From: JANXXV01 sp038230275
GTDB taxonomy: Bacteria; Acidobacteriota; Terriglobia; Bryobacterales; Bryobacteraceae
Assembly (NCBI GenBank): GCA_038230275.1
Contig: JBBRNO010000083.1
Span: forward strand, 1 to 28,369
DNA: 28,369 bases
Direction of reading: 5' to 3'
The notes beneath the pieces are model-generated. The model saw only the letters and a list, made by a program, of their open reading frames with translations. It ran no database searches and was not told the DNA's origin. The translations under genes were made by a program, and so were the position numbers. Positions 6,724-14,898 of the stretch are shown here, in pieces (positions within the stretch are counted from its first letter, which is position 1; each line of letters begins with the position of its first letter).

Positions 6724-7259
6724 AAGGCTTCTTCACCAGCTTAGTCCCGTCCTTCGACCGGGTGCTTCTAGTCGAAAGCGGCAGCCGCCACTTGCTCGAA
6801 GCCCTGATTCCCACGCTCCGCAAAGCTGTAGGCGATGAAGTAGAGTTCGATCTGGTAACCTGCTTCGCCGGCACCCCGGAAGGGCTGGATGGTAAGGTGT
6901 TTCAGATCCATGAATATCCGGGTCCCGAGGGCCGTGCCCGGCTGTTGCGCGATCTGGCCGAACGCAAGCCCAGCATCATCGGCATCATCTGCGCCGCCGA
7001 ACCCATCATGACCAAGTGGAAATGGATGCTGGCCGCGCGCGTCCCGGCAAAGCTATTCATCCTCAATGAAAACGCCGATTTCTTCTGGGTCCAGTGGAGC
7101 AACTGGCGCGTCATGCGCCACTTCGCACTCTACCGCATCGGCCTTTCCGGCGCCGGAGCCGTCCGCACCGTCGTGCGCCTCATTCTTTTCCCGTTCACCG
7201 TCATATACTTGATAATCTACGCAGCCGCGGTACATCTCAGACGAAAGGTGCATTCATGA
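6720..7259 (+). CDS. Unknown protein with C-terminal membrane anchor
   Basis: A 179-residue protein starts at GTG 6720, overlapping the cimA stop as GTGA, and ends in ATGA with the next gene, so it is translationally coupled on both sides. The N-terminal two thirds look like a Rossmann-like alpha/beta fold (FDRVLLVESGSRHLLEALIP, then PSIIGIICAAEPIMTKWKWM and AKLFILNENADFFWVQW). The C terminus (about 150-172) is one hydrophobic segment (VVRLILFPFTVIYLIIYAAAV) followed by a basic end, predicting a tail-anchored inner-membrane protein facing the cytoplasm. I recall similar proteins in other acidobacteria but know no function; a glycosyltransferase-like fold is possible. No catalytic motif is evident. 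Confidence 0.75.
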   Translation: MKGFFTSLVPSFDRVLLVESGSRHLLEALIPTLRKAVGDEVEFDLVTCFAGTPEGLDGKVFQIHEYPGPEGRARLLRDLAERKPSIIGIICAAEPIMTKWKWMLAARVPAKLFILNENADFFWVQWSNWRVMRHFALYRIGLSGAGAVRTVVRLILFPFTVIYLIIYAAAVHLRRKVHS

Positions 7260-8227
7260 AAGCCATCCTGGTCCATCACACGGGCGGTCCCGAAGAACTG
7301 AGCTATGAAGAAGTGGACATCCCCAAGCCTGCTCCAGGGCAGGCGCTGGTAAAGATCGCCGCCAGCGGCGTCAATTTCATAGACGTCTATCAGCGCACCG
7401 GCCTCTATAAATTGCCCATTCCGTTCACACTGGGCCAGGAAGCGGCGGGCGTGATTGAATCGCTAGGCCAAGGCGTCACGGGCTTCGCCGTAGGAGACCG
7501 CGTAGCCTATACGTCCGTGGTTGGGGCCTATGCCGAGTACGCCGCCGTCCCCACCAAGATGCTGGTGCCTGTTCCCGAAGGCATCGACCTAACCGTAGCG
7601 GCCGGCGCAATGCTGCAAGGCATGACCGCGCATTACCTCACGCATTCCACCTTCCCGTTGAAGAAAGGCGACACCGCGCTGGTGCACGCCGCCGCCGGAG
7701 GAGCCGGACTCTTGATCGTGCAGATGGCCAAAGCTCTGGGCGCGAAAGTCATCGGCACCATGTCCACCCAAGCCAAGGCCGAAATAGCCCGCAAGGCCGG
7801 CGCGGACGAAACCATTCTCTACACCACACAGGATTTTGAATCGGAAGTGAAACGCATCACCGATGGCAAAGGCGTGGACGTAGTTTACGATTCGGTCGGC
7901 GTCACCACGTTTCTCAAGAGCCTAAATTGCATCCGCCCGCGCGGCATGATGGTGTCGTTCGGCCAGTCCAGCGGCCCGGCTGCTCCCATCGACCCGCTAC
8001 TGCTCAGCCAGCGCGGTTCGCTGTTCCTCACCCGGCCCACGCTCGCCTTCCACATCGCGACTGCCGAAGAACTGGCATGGCGGGCCGGCGATGTGCTCAA
8101 CGGCATCAAGTCCGGCCAGCTCAACATTCACATCGAGAAAACGTATAAACTGGCAGACGTCCGGCAGGCTCATCGCGACCTGGAAAGCCGCAAGACCACC
8201 GGCAAACTGGTCCTGACACCCAAATGA
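7256..8227 (+). CDS. NADPH:quinone oxidoreductase, zinc-free MDR family
   Basis: The product has 323 residues from ATG 7256, which overlaps the preceding stop (ATGA) and has AAAGGTG upstream. A frame extension to 7094 exists but lies inside the previous gene and carries no homology. The protein has the QOR signature: an N-terminal GroES-like domain (SGVNFIDVYQRTGLY, then LGQEAAGVIESLGQGV) without the zinc-binding Cys/His set of alcohol dehydrogenases, and a nucleotide fold with LVHAAAGGAGLLIVQMAKALGA near 140-160. Family members reduce quinones or enones with NADPH. The physiological substrate and any link to branched-chain metabolism are unknown. It ends in another ATGA overlap. Confidence 0.88.
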   Translation: MKAILVHHTGGPEELSYEEVDIPKPAPGQALVKIAASGVNFIDVYQRTGLYKLPIPFTLGQEAAGVIESLGQGVTGFAVGDRVAYTSVVGAYAEYAAVPTKMLVPVPEGIDLTVAAGAMLQGMTAHYLTHSTFPLKKGDTALVHAAAGGAGLLIVQMAKALGAKVIGTMSTQAKAEIARKAGADETILYTTQDFESEVKRITDGKGVDVVYDSVGVTTFLKSLNCIRPRGMMVSFGQSSGPAAPIDPLLLSQRGSLFLTRPTLAFHIATAEELAWRAGDVLNGIKSGQLNIHIEKTYKLADVRQAHRDLESRKTTGKLVLTPK

Positions 8228-9288
8228 CACCCGACTCACGAGTTGCCCAACAGCTTCCGGAAATGAAGCTGGACGCCCTGATTGTGTCCGCTCTGCCGAA
8301 CATCCGCTACCTCTGCGGATTCACCGGCAGCAACGGACTATTAGTGCTCTCAGGCGGTTCGGCAACTCTGTTCACAGACCCGCGCTACACCATCCGCGCC
8401 GCGGGGGAGAGCAGCGCCAAAGTCGAAATCGTCCGCGGCTCCCTGTTCGCCGCGGCCCTCAAGCTGATTGAGAAGAAACGCTGGAAGCGGATCGGGTTTG
8501 AAGCGAACCGCATTCCCTACGGCAGCTTCATCGAACTCGAAAAGGGCCTGCCCGGAAAGAGTTCCCTTCACCCGGTGAACGGCTTGGTGGAACAGCAGCG
8601 TATGGTGAAGACCGAAGCCGAAATCGCCCTCATCCGGCAGTCCGTCCTGACCAACTCCGCCGCCTTCGACACCGCATTGAAACACTTAAAGGCGTCCATG
8701 TCCGAGAACGAACTTGCCGCCGAACTCGAATACCAGATGCGTCTCCATGGCGCCGAAAAAGCGGCCTTCGAGACCATCGTCGCGGCGGGCCCCAACTCGG
8801 CCCTGCCCCACGCTCAGCCGTCAGCCGAAGTTCTCGGGGCGAATCGGTTATTATTGATAGATATGGGTGCCATGCAAGCTGGGTACGCCAGCGACATGAC
8901 CCGTATGTTACATCTAGGTAAACCTGGGGCGAAAGTCAGGAAGCTCTATGAAGCGGTCCTCGAAGCGCAACTCGCCGGAATCTCCGCGGTAAAGGAAAAT
9001 GCAACGGCAGGGGCAGTGGACCGAAGCACCAGAAAAGTTTTGAAAGCACACGGATACGACGAGTTTTTTGTCCATTCCACCGGCCACGGCCTGGGCCTCG
9101 AAATTCATGAGCCGCCGCGTGTGGGGAAAAAGGATAAGACCGTGTTGAAGGCAGGCATGGTGATCACCATCGAGCCGGGTGCATATATGGAAGGCTTCGG
9201 CGGAATTCGCATCGAAGATACAGTCTTGGTCACCAGGACGGGATGCGAAGTGCTGACGCCAACTACAAAGGAATTGATAGTCGCTTAG
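8224..9288 (+). CDS. pepP: Xaa-Pro aminopeptidase / M24B metallopeptidase
   Basis: This 354-residue cytoplasmic dinuclear-metal peptidase would release N-terminal residues preceding proline, or cleave Xaa-Pro dipeptides. A creatinase-like N-terminal domain (to about 125) precedes the pita-bread catalytic domain. All five metal ligands of M24 are visible: Asp213 and Asp224 (LLIDMGAMQAGYASDMTRM), His288 (HSTGHGLGLEIHEPP), Glu317 (ITIEPGAY) and Glu331 (GIRIEDTVLV). The start overlaps the quinone reductase stop (ATGA), and accB begins one base after its stop. M24 peptidase genes next to accB-accC are common, often with efp between them; efp is absent here. Assignment to pepP rather than pepQ is by convention only. 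Confidence 0.88.
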   Translation: MTPDSRVAQQLPEMKLDALIVSALPNIRYLCGFTGSNGLLVLSGGSATLFTDPRYTIRAAGESSAKVEIVRGSLFAAALKLIEKKRWKRIGFEANRIPYGSFIELEKGLPGKSSLHPVNGLVEQQRMVKTEAEIALIRQSVLTNSAAFDTALKHLKASMSENELAAELEYQMRLHGAEKAAFETIVAAGPNSALPHAQPSAEVLGANRLLLIDMGAMQAGYASDMTRMLHLGKPGAKVRKLYEAVLEAQLAGISAVKENATAGAVDRSTRKVLKAHGYDEFFVHSTGHGLGLEIHEPPRVGKKDKTVLKAGMVITIEPGAYMEGFGGIRIEDTVLVTRTGCEVLTPTTKELIVA

Positions 9289-9289
9289 C

Positions 9290-9736
9290 ATGACAATCCA
9301 AGAGATCAAAGAACTCATCGAAGTAGCGAACGAGAGCGGCATCGCCGAGCTCGAAGTGCAGCGCGGGGAGAACCGCGTCCGCATCCGCCGCTCCATAGGC
9401 GGCCCGCAAACGCAGGAAATCGTCTTCAGCCCCGGCCAGCATCATGCCTCGCCACCGCCTTCGGCACCGCCGGCGCCGCTCGCGCCCGAGGCCGATACCG
9501 CGCTCGTGAAGTCGCCTATCGTGGGCACCTACTACGACGCACCTTCGCCCGGCTCCCCTCCGTTTGTAAAAGTGGGCGATCATGTCCAACCGGGGCAAAT
9601 TCTCTGCATCATCGAATCCATGAAACTCATGAATGAGATTGAAGCCGAAATCTCCGGCACCGTAGTCAGCAAGCTGGTGGAGAACGGCCGCCCCGTGGAA
9701 TACGGCGAAGCGCTGTTCACGGTGGCGCCGAAGTAG
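9290..9736 (+). CDS. accB: Biotin carboxyl carrier protein of acetyl-CoA carboxylase
   Basis: The 148-residue carrier subunit shuttles carboxybiotin between biotin carboxylase and carboxyltransferase in the first step of fatty acid synthesis. It has an N-terminal helical region (1-40), a Pro/Ala-rich flexible linker (about 52-66) and a C-terminal biotinyl domain. The biotinylated lysine is Lys112 in ESMKLMNEIEAE, a variant of the usual EAMKMMN. The stop codon is immediately followed by the accC ATG with no spacer, consistent with coupled, stoichiometric synthesis. Confidence 0.95.
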   Translation: MTIQEIKELIEVANESGIAELEVQRGENRVRIRRSIGGPQTQEIVFSPGQHHASPPPSAPPAPLAPEADTALVKSPIVGTYYDAPSPGSPPFVKVGDHVQPGQILCIIESMKLMNEIEAEISGTVVSKLVENGRPVEYGEALFTVAPK

Positions 9737-11077
9737 ATGTTCCAAAAGATCCTGATCGCGAATCGCGGCGAGATCGCCGTACGGGTTATCTGTGCCTGCA
9801 AAGATCTGGGCATTCGTACGGTAGCCGTGTATTCGGAAGCCGACCGCAACAGTCTGCACGTGCGTTTCGCCGACGAAGCCATCTGCATCGGTCCGGCCAA
9901 AAGCGCCAGAAGCTATCTGGACATCCCGTCGGTGATTAGCGCCGCTGAGATCACCAACGTAAACGCGATCCACCCCGGCTACGGATTCTTAAGCGAGAAC
10001 GCCGACTTCGCCGAAGTGTGCGAGGAGTCCGGCATCACCTTCATCGGACCGAAACCGAACGTGATCCGCACCATGGGCATGAAGCAGCTGGCCCGCGCGG
10101 CGATGAAGGAAGCGGGTATCCCCATCCTGCCCGGCTCGGAAGGCATTCTGAAGTCCGCCGAGGAAGGCCTCGCGTTGGCGGAAGAGATCGGCTACCCGGT
10201 CATCCTGAAAGCGGTAGCAGGCGGCGGCGGCCGGGGCATGCGGATTGTCCGCGATGCATCGGAACTTGAGGCCAACCTGGTGCAGGCGCAGCAGGAAGCA
10301 GGGGCGGCATTCTCATGCTCCGATGTCTACCTGGAGAAGTTCATCGAAGCGCCCCGCCACATCGAATTCCAAGTGCTGGCCGATCAGCACGGCCACGTCG
10401 AAATCCTGGGCGAGCGCGAGTGCTCCATCCAGCGGCGGCACCAGAAACTGCTGGAAGAAGCGCCATCGCCAGGCGTCAGCCCCAAGCTTCGAAAGAAGAC
10501 CATGGACACGCTGCGCAAGGCGATGAAGGAAGTGGGTTACACCAACGCCGGTACCGTCGAATTCCTGATGGACGATAAGGGCAACCTCTACTTCATCGAG
10601 GTGAATGCCCGCATCCAGGTGGAGCATCCGGTAACCGAGCTCATCACTGGCGTGGACCTGGTGAAGAGCCAGATCCGCATCGCCGCCGGTGAGAAGCTCT
10701 CGGACATCCTCACCGGGCCGATTGAAATCACAGGGCACGCCATCGAGTGTCGTATCAATGCGGAGCACCCGGAAACGTTCACGCCGTCCCCCGGCCGCAT
10801 CACCGGACTGAATCTGCCGGGAGGCATCGGCGTGCGCGTAGACACCGCCGTGTACACCGACGGAGTCATTCCGCCCTACTACGATTCGCTGGTGGCTAAG
10901 CTAATCGTCCACGGCAAAGACCGCACCGAGGCCATCCAGCGGATGCGCCGCGCGCTCGACATGTTCGTGGTGGAAGGCATCCACACCTCGATTCCGCTGC
11001 ATCAGCGCATTCTGGCGGATCCGGACTTCGTCGCCGCCAACCTGAGCACGCACTTCATGAACCACATGAAGCGGTAG
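9737..11077 (+). CDS. accC: Biotin carboxylase subunit of acetyl-CoA carboxylase
   Basis: ATP-grasp enzyme that carboxylates the biotin on AccB using bicarbonate. It is 446 residues, the standard length. In order: the N-terminal pre-ATP-grasp ILIANRGEIAVRVI (5-18), the glycine-rich lid AGGGGRGMRIV (161-171), the EKFIEAPRHIEFQVLAD and GERECSIQRRHQKLLEEAPS blocks, and the catalytic loop FIEVNARIQVEHPVTE (286-301). That loop has Ala at 291 where most family members have Thr (NTRIQVEHP); the catalytic Arg and Glu are kept, so activity is expected. The gene ends the long operon. No convincing terminator follows within 100 bases, only a weak 5-bp hairpin at 11123-11140 without a U tract. Confidence 0.96.
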   Translation: MFQKILIANRGEIAVRVICACKDLGIRTVAVYSEADRNSLHVRFADEAICIGPAKSARSYLDIPSVISAAEITNVNAIHPGYGFLSENADFAEVCEESGITFIGPKPNVIRTMGMKQLARAAMKEAGIPILPGSEGILKSAEEGLALAEEIGYPVILKAVAGGGGRGMRIVRDASELEANLVQAQQEAGAAFSCSDVYLEKFIEAPRHIEFQVLADQHGHVEILGERECSIQRRHQKLLEEAPSPGVSPKLRKKTMDTLRKAMKEVGYTNAGTVEFLMDDKGNLYFIEVNARIQVEHPVTELITGVDLVKSQIRIAAGEKLSDILTGPIEITGHAIECRINAEHPETFTPSPGRITGLNLPGGIGVRVDTAVYTDGVIPPYYDSLVAKLIVHGKDRTEAIQRMRRALDMFVVEGIHTSIPLHQRILADPDFVAANLSTHFMNHMKR

Positions 11078-11503
11078 TCACAAGAATCTTTGGCTTCTAA
11101 CTCCCGGAAACTAAAGAAATGACCGCAAACCACTGTGCGGATGTTCCACCTGATGCTGTTAATTTGGGGCAGTCAAAAGGCGCACGGGCGCCGTTCCATT
11201 CGTAAAGAATCGGGGAAGATAGTGGCGCGGCGCCGCAGACGCGAGGCGATCTCCGCTTGAGCCCGGGCTTTCTCAGAATCCCCCGCGCGCGCATAGAGGC
11301 GTGCCCTCGAGATTGGCGCTCATCGAGTTGGCGCAGGGAATAGGTCTGCCTGATGGATCGACGATGACACCTGTCAACGTAGCGCGATTTACGTGGACTT
11401 CCAGGCAAATACTAAACATCAAACCGGAGCGCAGCTTTGACTCGATGACGCATTTTCCCGCTCTTCTACCACGGGGGAACACGATGTCTTCTGAAAATCG
11501 CTG
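11078..11503. other. Gene-free stretch between accC and the SRPBCC gene
   Basis: These 426 bases hold no intact gene. The one recognisable item is a degenerate TonB-dependent-receptor fragment on the minus strand (11276-11392). A weak inverted repeat CCGCA/TGCGG lies at 11123-11140. The rest shows no RNA gene or promoter that I can defend. Confidence 0.6.
11276..11392 (-). pseudogene. Decayed N-terminal fragment of a TonB-dependent receptor (carboxypeptidase-regulatory-like domain)
   Basis: On the minus strand the peptide VNRATLTGVIVDPSGRPIP (from 11392) is followed by CANSMSANLEGTPL and an in-frame stop. This matches the mature N terminus of the intact receptor in this window, whose residues after the signal peptide read VDRATLNGTVFDPSHAPMS. 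In both, the block is the first strands of the carboxypeptidase-regulatory-like domain. No signal peptide precedes it in frame, and neither plug nor barrel sequence follows in any frame I could read, so it is a remnant and not a truncated working gene. The match length is short but very characteristic. Confidence 0.6.
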
Positions 11504-11950
11504 TCAAGGAACCAGATAACTGCCGAGCCATGCCAGCACGCGAGACCAGCCTTCCAAGTGACCGGTGAGAGAATCCACATCAGAGCCAAAGCCATCATGC
11601 AGAATGCTGACCCGCGTGCCGGAAGCGGCCGGTGTCAAGGTGTAGCGGACGTTTGTCTCGCCGGCCGAATCCCAACTCGGATTCCACGTGTAGGCGAGAG
11701 TGCGCGGCGGGTCGATTTCCAGGAACCGTCCATGCACCGAACCAAGGGTGCCATCCTCACCTTTCGCCTCGCAGCTCCAGAGGCCGCCCACGCGGAGGTC
11801 AATCTTCCAGTTGATAGTCCGGTAGATGGTGTCGTCGCCCCACCATGCGGCCAGTTGGTCCGGATCGGTAAGCGCTGTAAACACTGTTTCCGGCGAGGCC
11901 TCAATTTCAATTTCGCCGGCGATGGAGCTGCTCTCAATATTCATCTTCAT
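11504..11950 (-). CDS. SRPBCC-fold protein, AHSA1/polyketide-cyclase-like
   Basis: The 148-residue product starts at ATG 11950 with a good AGGAGG ribosome site nine bases upstream (11960-11965). It shows the typical opening GEIEIEASPETVFTALTDPDQLAAWWG, a middle GGLWSCEAKGEDGTLGSVHGRFLEIDPPRTLAYTW, and the final helix with SLTGHLEGWSRVLAWLGSYL. Such proteins have a hydrophobic cavity and are annotated as activator-of-HSP90-like or polyketide-cyclase-like; the ligand is usually unknown. It follows the hopanoid operon on the same strand, separated by 163 bases with a GC-rich hairpin. A TATAAA at 12004-12009 could be its own promoter, so membership in the hopanoid operon is not assumed. Confidence 0.85.
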   Translation of the reverse strand: MKMNIESSSIAGEIEIEASPETVFTALTDPDQLAAWWGDDTIYRTINWKIDLRVGGLWSCEAKGEDGTLGSVHGRFLEIDPPRTLAYTWNPSWDSAGETNVRYTLTPAASGTRVSILHDGFGSDVDSLTGHLEGWSRVLAWLGSYLVP

Positions 11951-12044
11951 CTCTGCATTCCTCCTGACTCAACGTGTGATTTCAGACTAAAGTTCTTCAG
12001 CTATTTATACACCCGGTTACACCCTTCCTGCCGCTCGGAAACCA

Positions 12045-12066
12045 GGCTGGCCCGCCGGCGGGAGCC
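12045..12066 (-). terminator. GC-rich hairpin downstream of hpnD
   Basis: CCCGCCGGCGGG (12051-12062) is a perfect palindrome, extended by GGCT (12045-12048) pairing with AGCC (12063-12066) around a two-base bulge. It lies about 50 bases past the hpnD stop on the minus strand. There is no T tract after it, so intrinsic termination is doubtful; it may block exonucleases or act with Rho. Confidence 0.3.
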
Positions 12067-12113
12067 GCTGCGGCGACCTCCGAAGCGGGCGATTCTAACA
12101 CCCCTCGAAAGCG

Positions 12114-12914
12114 CTATCGAAACCAGGCGCGCACTACGATACCAGCTTTCTCAAAACCGGAGAGCCGGATGCGGTGCGACATCACGTCGAAGTTGGAGGC
12201 TTCGATGCGTTCCAGCAACTGGCGGTAGATTTCAATCAGCGCCCACAAGGAAGCGCGGCTTCGCTTGTGAACCATCTCGATCAACGGCCGGGATTCCTGG
12301 TAGTAAGCGCGGGCGCGCTCGGCTTCAAATCCCATCAGGTCATGGAAAGCGGGGAACCGTTCCCTGTCTTCGCGCGGCAGGTAAACGCGGCCCAGGTCCT
12401 GGTCTTCTTTCACATCCCGCAGGATGTTAGTGAGTTGAAAAGCGATGCCGCACTTTTCCGCCAGCACCAGCGCGGCGGGATCTTCGAAGCCGAAGATGTG
12501 GATGATGGTGAGCCCCACCACCGAGGCCACCTGATAGCAGTAGCGGTAGAGCTCGTCGAAGGTTTGGATGTCACGCGGCTGCAAGTCCGCACTGACGCCG
12601 TCGATCATCTGGTGGAAGTATTCGTGGGGAATCCGGTATCGCTGCACTGTATCGTGAAACGCCGGCCAGCAGGGATTCAGGCCGTAGGATCCATTGAGCG
12701 CGGCATCGAGTTCAGCGCGCCAGCGTTGCATGGTTTCGATGTTCGCCGTCTCGGGCCCGTCACTCAGATCGTCGCAGTAGCGCATGAACGCGTAGACCGC
12801 GCACATCGCGTCACGCTGTTGATTCGGCAACAGCACGAAGGAGTAGTAGAAGTTGCGGGCTTGCGTGCGCGCGACTTTGCGGCAATAGGCGTACGACTCT
12901 GCAATCGGGATCAT
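12114..12914 (-). CDS. hpnD: Presqualene diphosphate synthase
   Basis: This 266-residue trans-isoprenyl diphosphate synthase-like protein of the squalene/phytoene synthase family couples two farnesyl diphosphates to presqualene diphosphate in the HpnD role. It has the first Asp-rich motif YCDDLSD (Asp48, Asp49, Asp52) and the second NILRDVKEDQDLGRVYLP (Asp166, Asp170). The ATG overlaps the hpnC stop as ATGA, indicating coupling. HpnC versus HpnD is assigned from gene order and similarity to remembered family members; the two are paralogues. The gene is last in the cluster. hpnE, which normally completes the three-step squalene route, is not downstream. Confidence 0.88.
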   Translation of the reverse strand: MIPIAESYAYCRKVARTQARNFYYSFVLLPNQQRDAMCAVYAFMRYCDDLSDGPETANIETMQRWRAELDAALNGSYGLNPCWPAFHDTVQRYRIPHEYFHQMIDGVSADLQPRDIQTFDELYRYCYQVASVVGLTIIHIFGFEDPAALVLAEKCGIAFQLTNILRDVKEDQDLGRVYLPREDRERFPAFHDLMGFEAERARAYYQESRPLIEMVHKRSRASLWALIEIYRQLLERIEASNFDVMSHRIRLSGFEKAGIVVRAWFR

Positions 12915-13822
12915 GCCACTTTCGAAAATGCCACTCGAACCAGACTGCTGAGAAGCAAGCCCACGCGCTCGACTTTCGAAATCGAGGGGCGCCGGCCCAA
13001 AACCAGATAGTGCTGCCGTTCGATCTTATCCAGCATCATCATGCCGCCGCGGCTGAAAAGATCGAGGTCCAACGCAAGGCGCCGGTTCACCATTTGCACC
13101 AGCGGCAAGCCTTCTTCAAACAGCAGGCGGGCGCGGGCGGTGACCTCTTTCATCACCGCCTGAAAAGCCTGTGTTTCCCGATGCGCGAACAGTTCGTCTA
13201 CGGTATAGCCATGCCGCGCCAGGGCCTCCTGGGGAAGGTAGACCCGGTCTTTCAGCAGGTCCACCGAAACGTCTTGCCAGAAGTTGGCCAGTTGCAAGGC
13301 AGTGCAGGTGGAATCGGACAACCGCTGCCGCTCAGCGTCGGAGTAGCCGCAGAGATACAGCACCAGCCGCCCCACCGGATTCGCCGAGTACCTGCAATAT
13401 TCGTACACGTCTTCATAGGTGGCATAGCGGGTAATGGTCTGGTCGCGCTCGAAGGCCGTGATCAGATCGTCGAACGGCTCTTGCGGCAGTTGGTGTTTTG
13501 CCGCCGTGCCCATCAGCGCCACGAAGACTGGATGCGTTGCCGATCCCGCAGCCATCGCATGCAGTTCCCTTCTCCACCAGGCCAGCAGGCGCAGGCTTTC
13601 AGCGGTGTCTCCCATTTCATCGCCCAGATCGTCTGCCCAACGGCAGAACGCATAGACGTTGTAGAAGTCCTGGTGCAAGCGTTTGGGAAGTAGGAAGCTG
13701 ACGATGTGAAAATTCTCGTAATGATTGGTGGATAGCCAGCGCGTGTAGGCTTCCGCTTCCGCAACGGTATAGGCCTTTGCCAGCGCTTCCGGCGAATGTA
13801 CGAAATCTTTTGGAGCCAGCAC
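12911..13822 (-). CDS. hpnC: Hydroxysqualene synthase (squalene synthase-like)
   Basis: A 303-residue member of the squalene/phytoene synthase family. In the HpnCDE pathway HpnC converts presqualene diphosphate to hydroxysqualene. The Asp-rich motifs are RWADDLGDE (Asp64, Asp65, Asp68) and NFWQDVSVDLLKDRVYLP (Asp184, Asp188). The characteristic opening KAYTVAEAEAYTRWLSTNHYENFHIVSFL is intact. The start is a GTG at 13822, with no clear Shine-Dalgarno sequence, 35 bases after the upstream dehydrogenase. It ends in an ATGA overlap with hpnD. Confidence 0.9.
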   Translation of the reverse strand: MLAPKDFVHSPEALAKAYTVAEAEAYTRWLSTNHYENFHIVSFLLPKRLHQDFYNVYAFCRWADDLGDEMGDTAESLRLLAWWRRELHAMAAGSATHPVFVALMGTAAKHQLPQEPFDDLITAFERDQTITRYATYEDVYEYCRYSANPVGRLVLYLCGYSDAERQRLSDSTCTALQLANFWQDVSVDLLKDRVYLPQEALARHGYTVDELFAHRETQAFQAVMKEVTARARLLFEEGLPLVQMVNRRLALDLDLFSRGGMMMLDKIERQHYLVLGRRPSISKVERVGLLLSSLVRVAFSKVA

Positions 13823-13857
13823 TGGAAGTTAGCTATCCGTGTGCAGTGGACATGACG

Positions 13858-14898
13858 CTAAGGAATAATGGCCGTTTTCATGTGGCCATTATGGCTCATC
13901 AAATGGCGCATCACTTCCAGCAAATTGGTAAGAGGCTCTTCGCGATTCACGAAGTCTTTCGCCGTAATATCGCCGTGGCTGACAGATTCCAGGGCCTTCC
14001 GGATGTGCATCGGAGTGTGGTGAAAGCTGGCCTTGCAGGTAATCTCGGAATAGTGCAGCAGCGAGGTATCGAGTTGAATCTTGCTGTCGTTCGGACAGCC
14101 GCCGAAGAAGTTCACCGTGCCGCCGCGGCGCACCATGCGCACCGCCAACTGCCAGGTATCCGGCTTGCCAACGGCTTCAATTGCAACGTCTACTCCACGG
14201 CCTTTGGTCAGGTCGCGCGTAGCGGCTAACAGGTCTTCCCCGGTGCTGGTATTCAGCAGTTCTTCGGCGCCCATGCGCGCCGCACGTTCCAACTGCGTTG
14301 GACGTCTGCCGACGGCGATGACACGCGCACCGTACACTTTCGCCAGCCGTACAAACATCAGCCCAATAGGACCGAGGCCGATCACGGCCACAGTATCGCC
14401 CGGCCGGATGGCAGTCTCTTCTAAACCGCGCATCACACAGGCCAGGGGCTCAATCAGCGCCGCATCCTGGTAGGTGACATGGGCCGGAATCTCATACATA
14501 TTCCGTTTGACGATTCTGCCGGGAATGCGGATATACTCCGCATACGCGCCATTGTTGAACAGCAGATCCTCACAAAGATTTTCCAGGCCGCGTTTGCAGT
14601 AATAGCATTCCAGGCACGGCGCAGAATTTGCCGCCACCACGCGCTGTCCTACACGGAACCCTTTCACGTCGTCGCCCACCGCGACGATATCCCCGGCAAG
14701 CTCGTGCCCGAAAAGAGCCGGCGGTACTATCATGCGGGCATGGTAGCCGCGGCGGAACACCTTCACATCGGTGCCACAGGTGAGCGCCGCTTTCACGCGA
14801 ACCAGCACATCCGACTTCTCAATCTCGGGTACGGCCACCGGCTCTACTTCCAAATGCTCTTTCCCGTAGAGGACGGCAGCCATCATCTGCGTTTTCAC
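13858..14898 (-). CDS. Zinc-dependent medium-chain dehydrogenase, polyol/threonine dehydrogenase-like (second of pair)
   Basis: 346 residues from GTG 14898, which overlaps the upstream stop as TAGTG and has GAGGTG six bases before it. Another GTG at 14907 lies inside that ribosome site, and ATGs at 14886/14883 are too far from it. Catalytic zinc ligands are visible: CGTD (Cys41), GHE (His65, Glu66) and the EPLACVMRG glutamate. The structural zinc set Cys95, Cys98, Cys101 and Cys109 (CLECYYCKRGLENLC) is complete. The cofactor fold VIGLGPIGLMFVRLAKVYGA is followed by VGRR, whose Gly-Arg-Arg instead of an acidic residue suggests NADP preference. The substrate is unknown. Position within a hopanoid operon suggests a role in hopanoid side-chain or polyol chemistry, which is inference. 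Confidence 0.85.
   Translation of the reverse strand: MKTQMMAAVLYGKEHLEVEPVAVPEIEKSDVLVRVKAALTCGTDVKVFRRGYHARMIVPPALFGHELAGDIVAVGDDVKGFRVGQRVVAANSAPCLECYYCKRGLENLCEDLLFNNGAYAEYIRIPGRIVKRNMYEIPAHVTYQDAALIEPLACVMRGLEETAIRPGDTVAVIGLGPIGLMFVRLAKVYGARVIAVGRRPTQLERAARMGAEELLNTSTGEDLLAATRDLTKGRGVDVAIEAVGKPDTWQLAVRMVRRGGTVNFFGGCPNDSKIQLDTSLLHYSEITCKASFHHTPMHIRKALESVSHGDITAKDFVNREEPLTNLLEVMRHLMSHNGHMKTAIIP

Noticed and set aside
7094..7255. N-terminal extension of the quinone oxidoreductase
   Set aside because: The extra 54 residues lie in another frame of the preceding gene, are Arg/His-rich shadow sequence, and ATG 7256 has a ribosome site and the proper family N terminus.
11558..12430. 290-residue plus-strand ORF
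   Set aside because: It runs antisense across the SRPBCC gene, the intergenic hairpin and the end of hpnD. Composition is Arg/Pro-rich shadow sequence and the opposing genes have clear families.
12174..13010. 278-residue plus-strand ORF opposite hpnD/hpnC
   Set aside because: Mirror of the third codon positions of two well-identified genes, with no ribosome site or family features.
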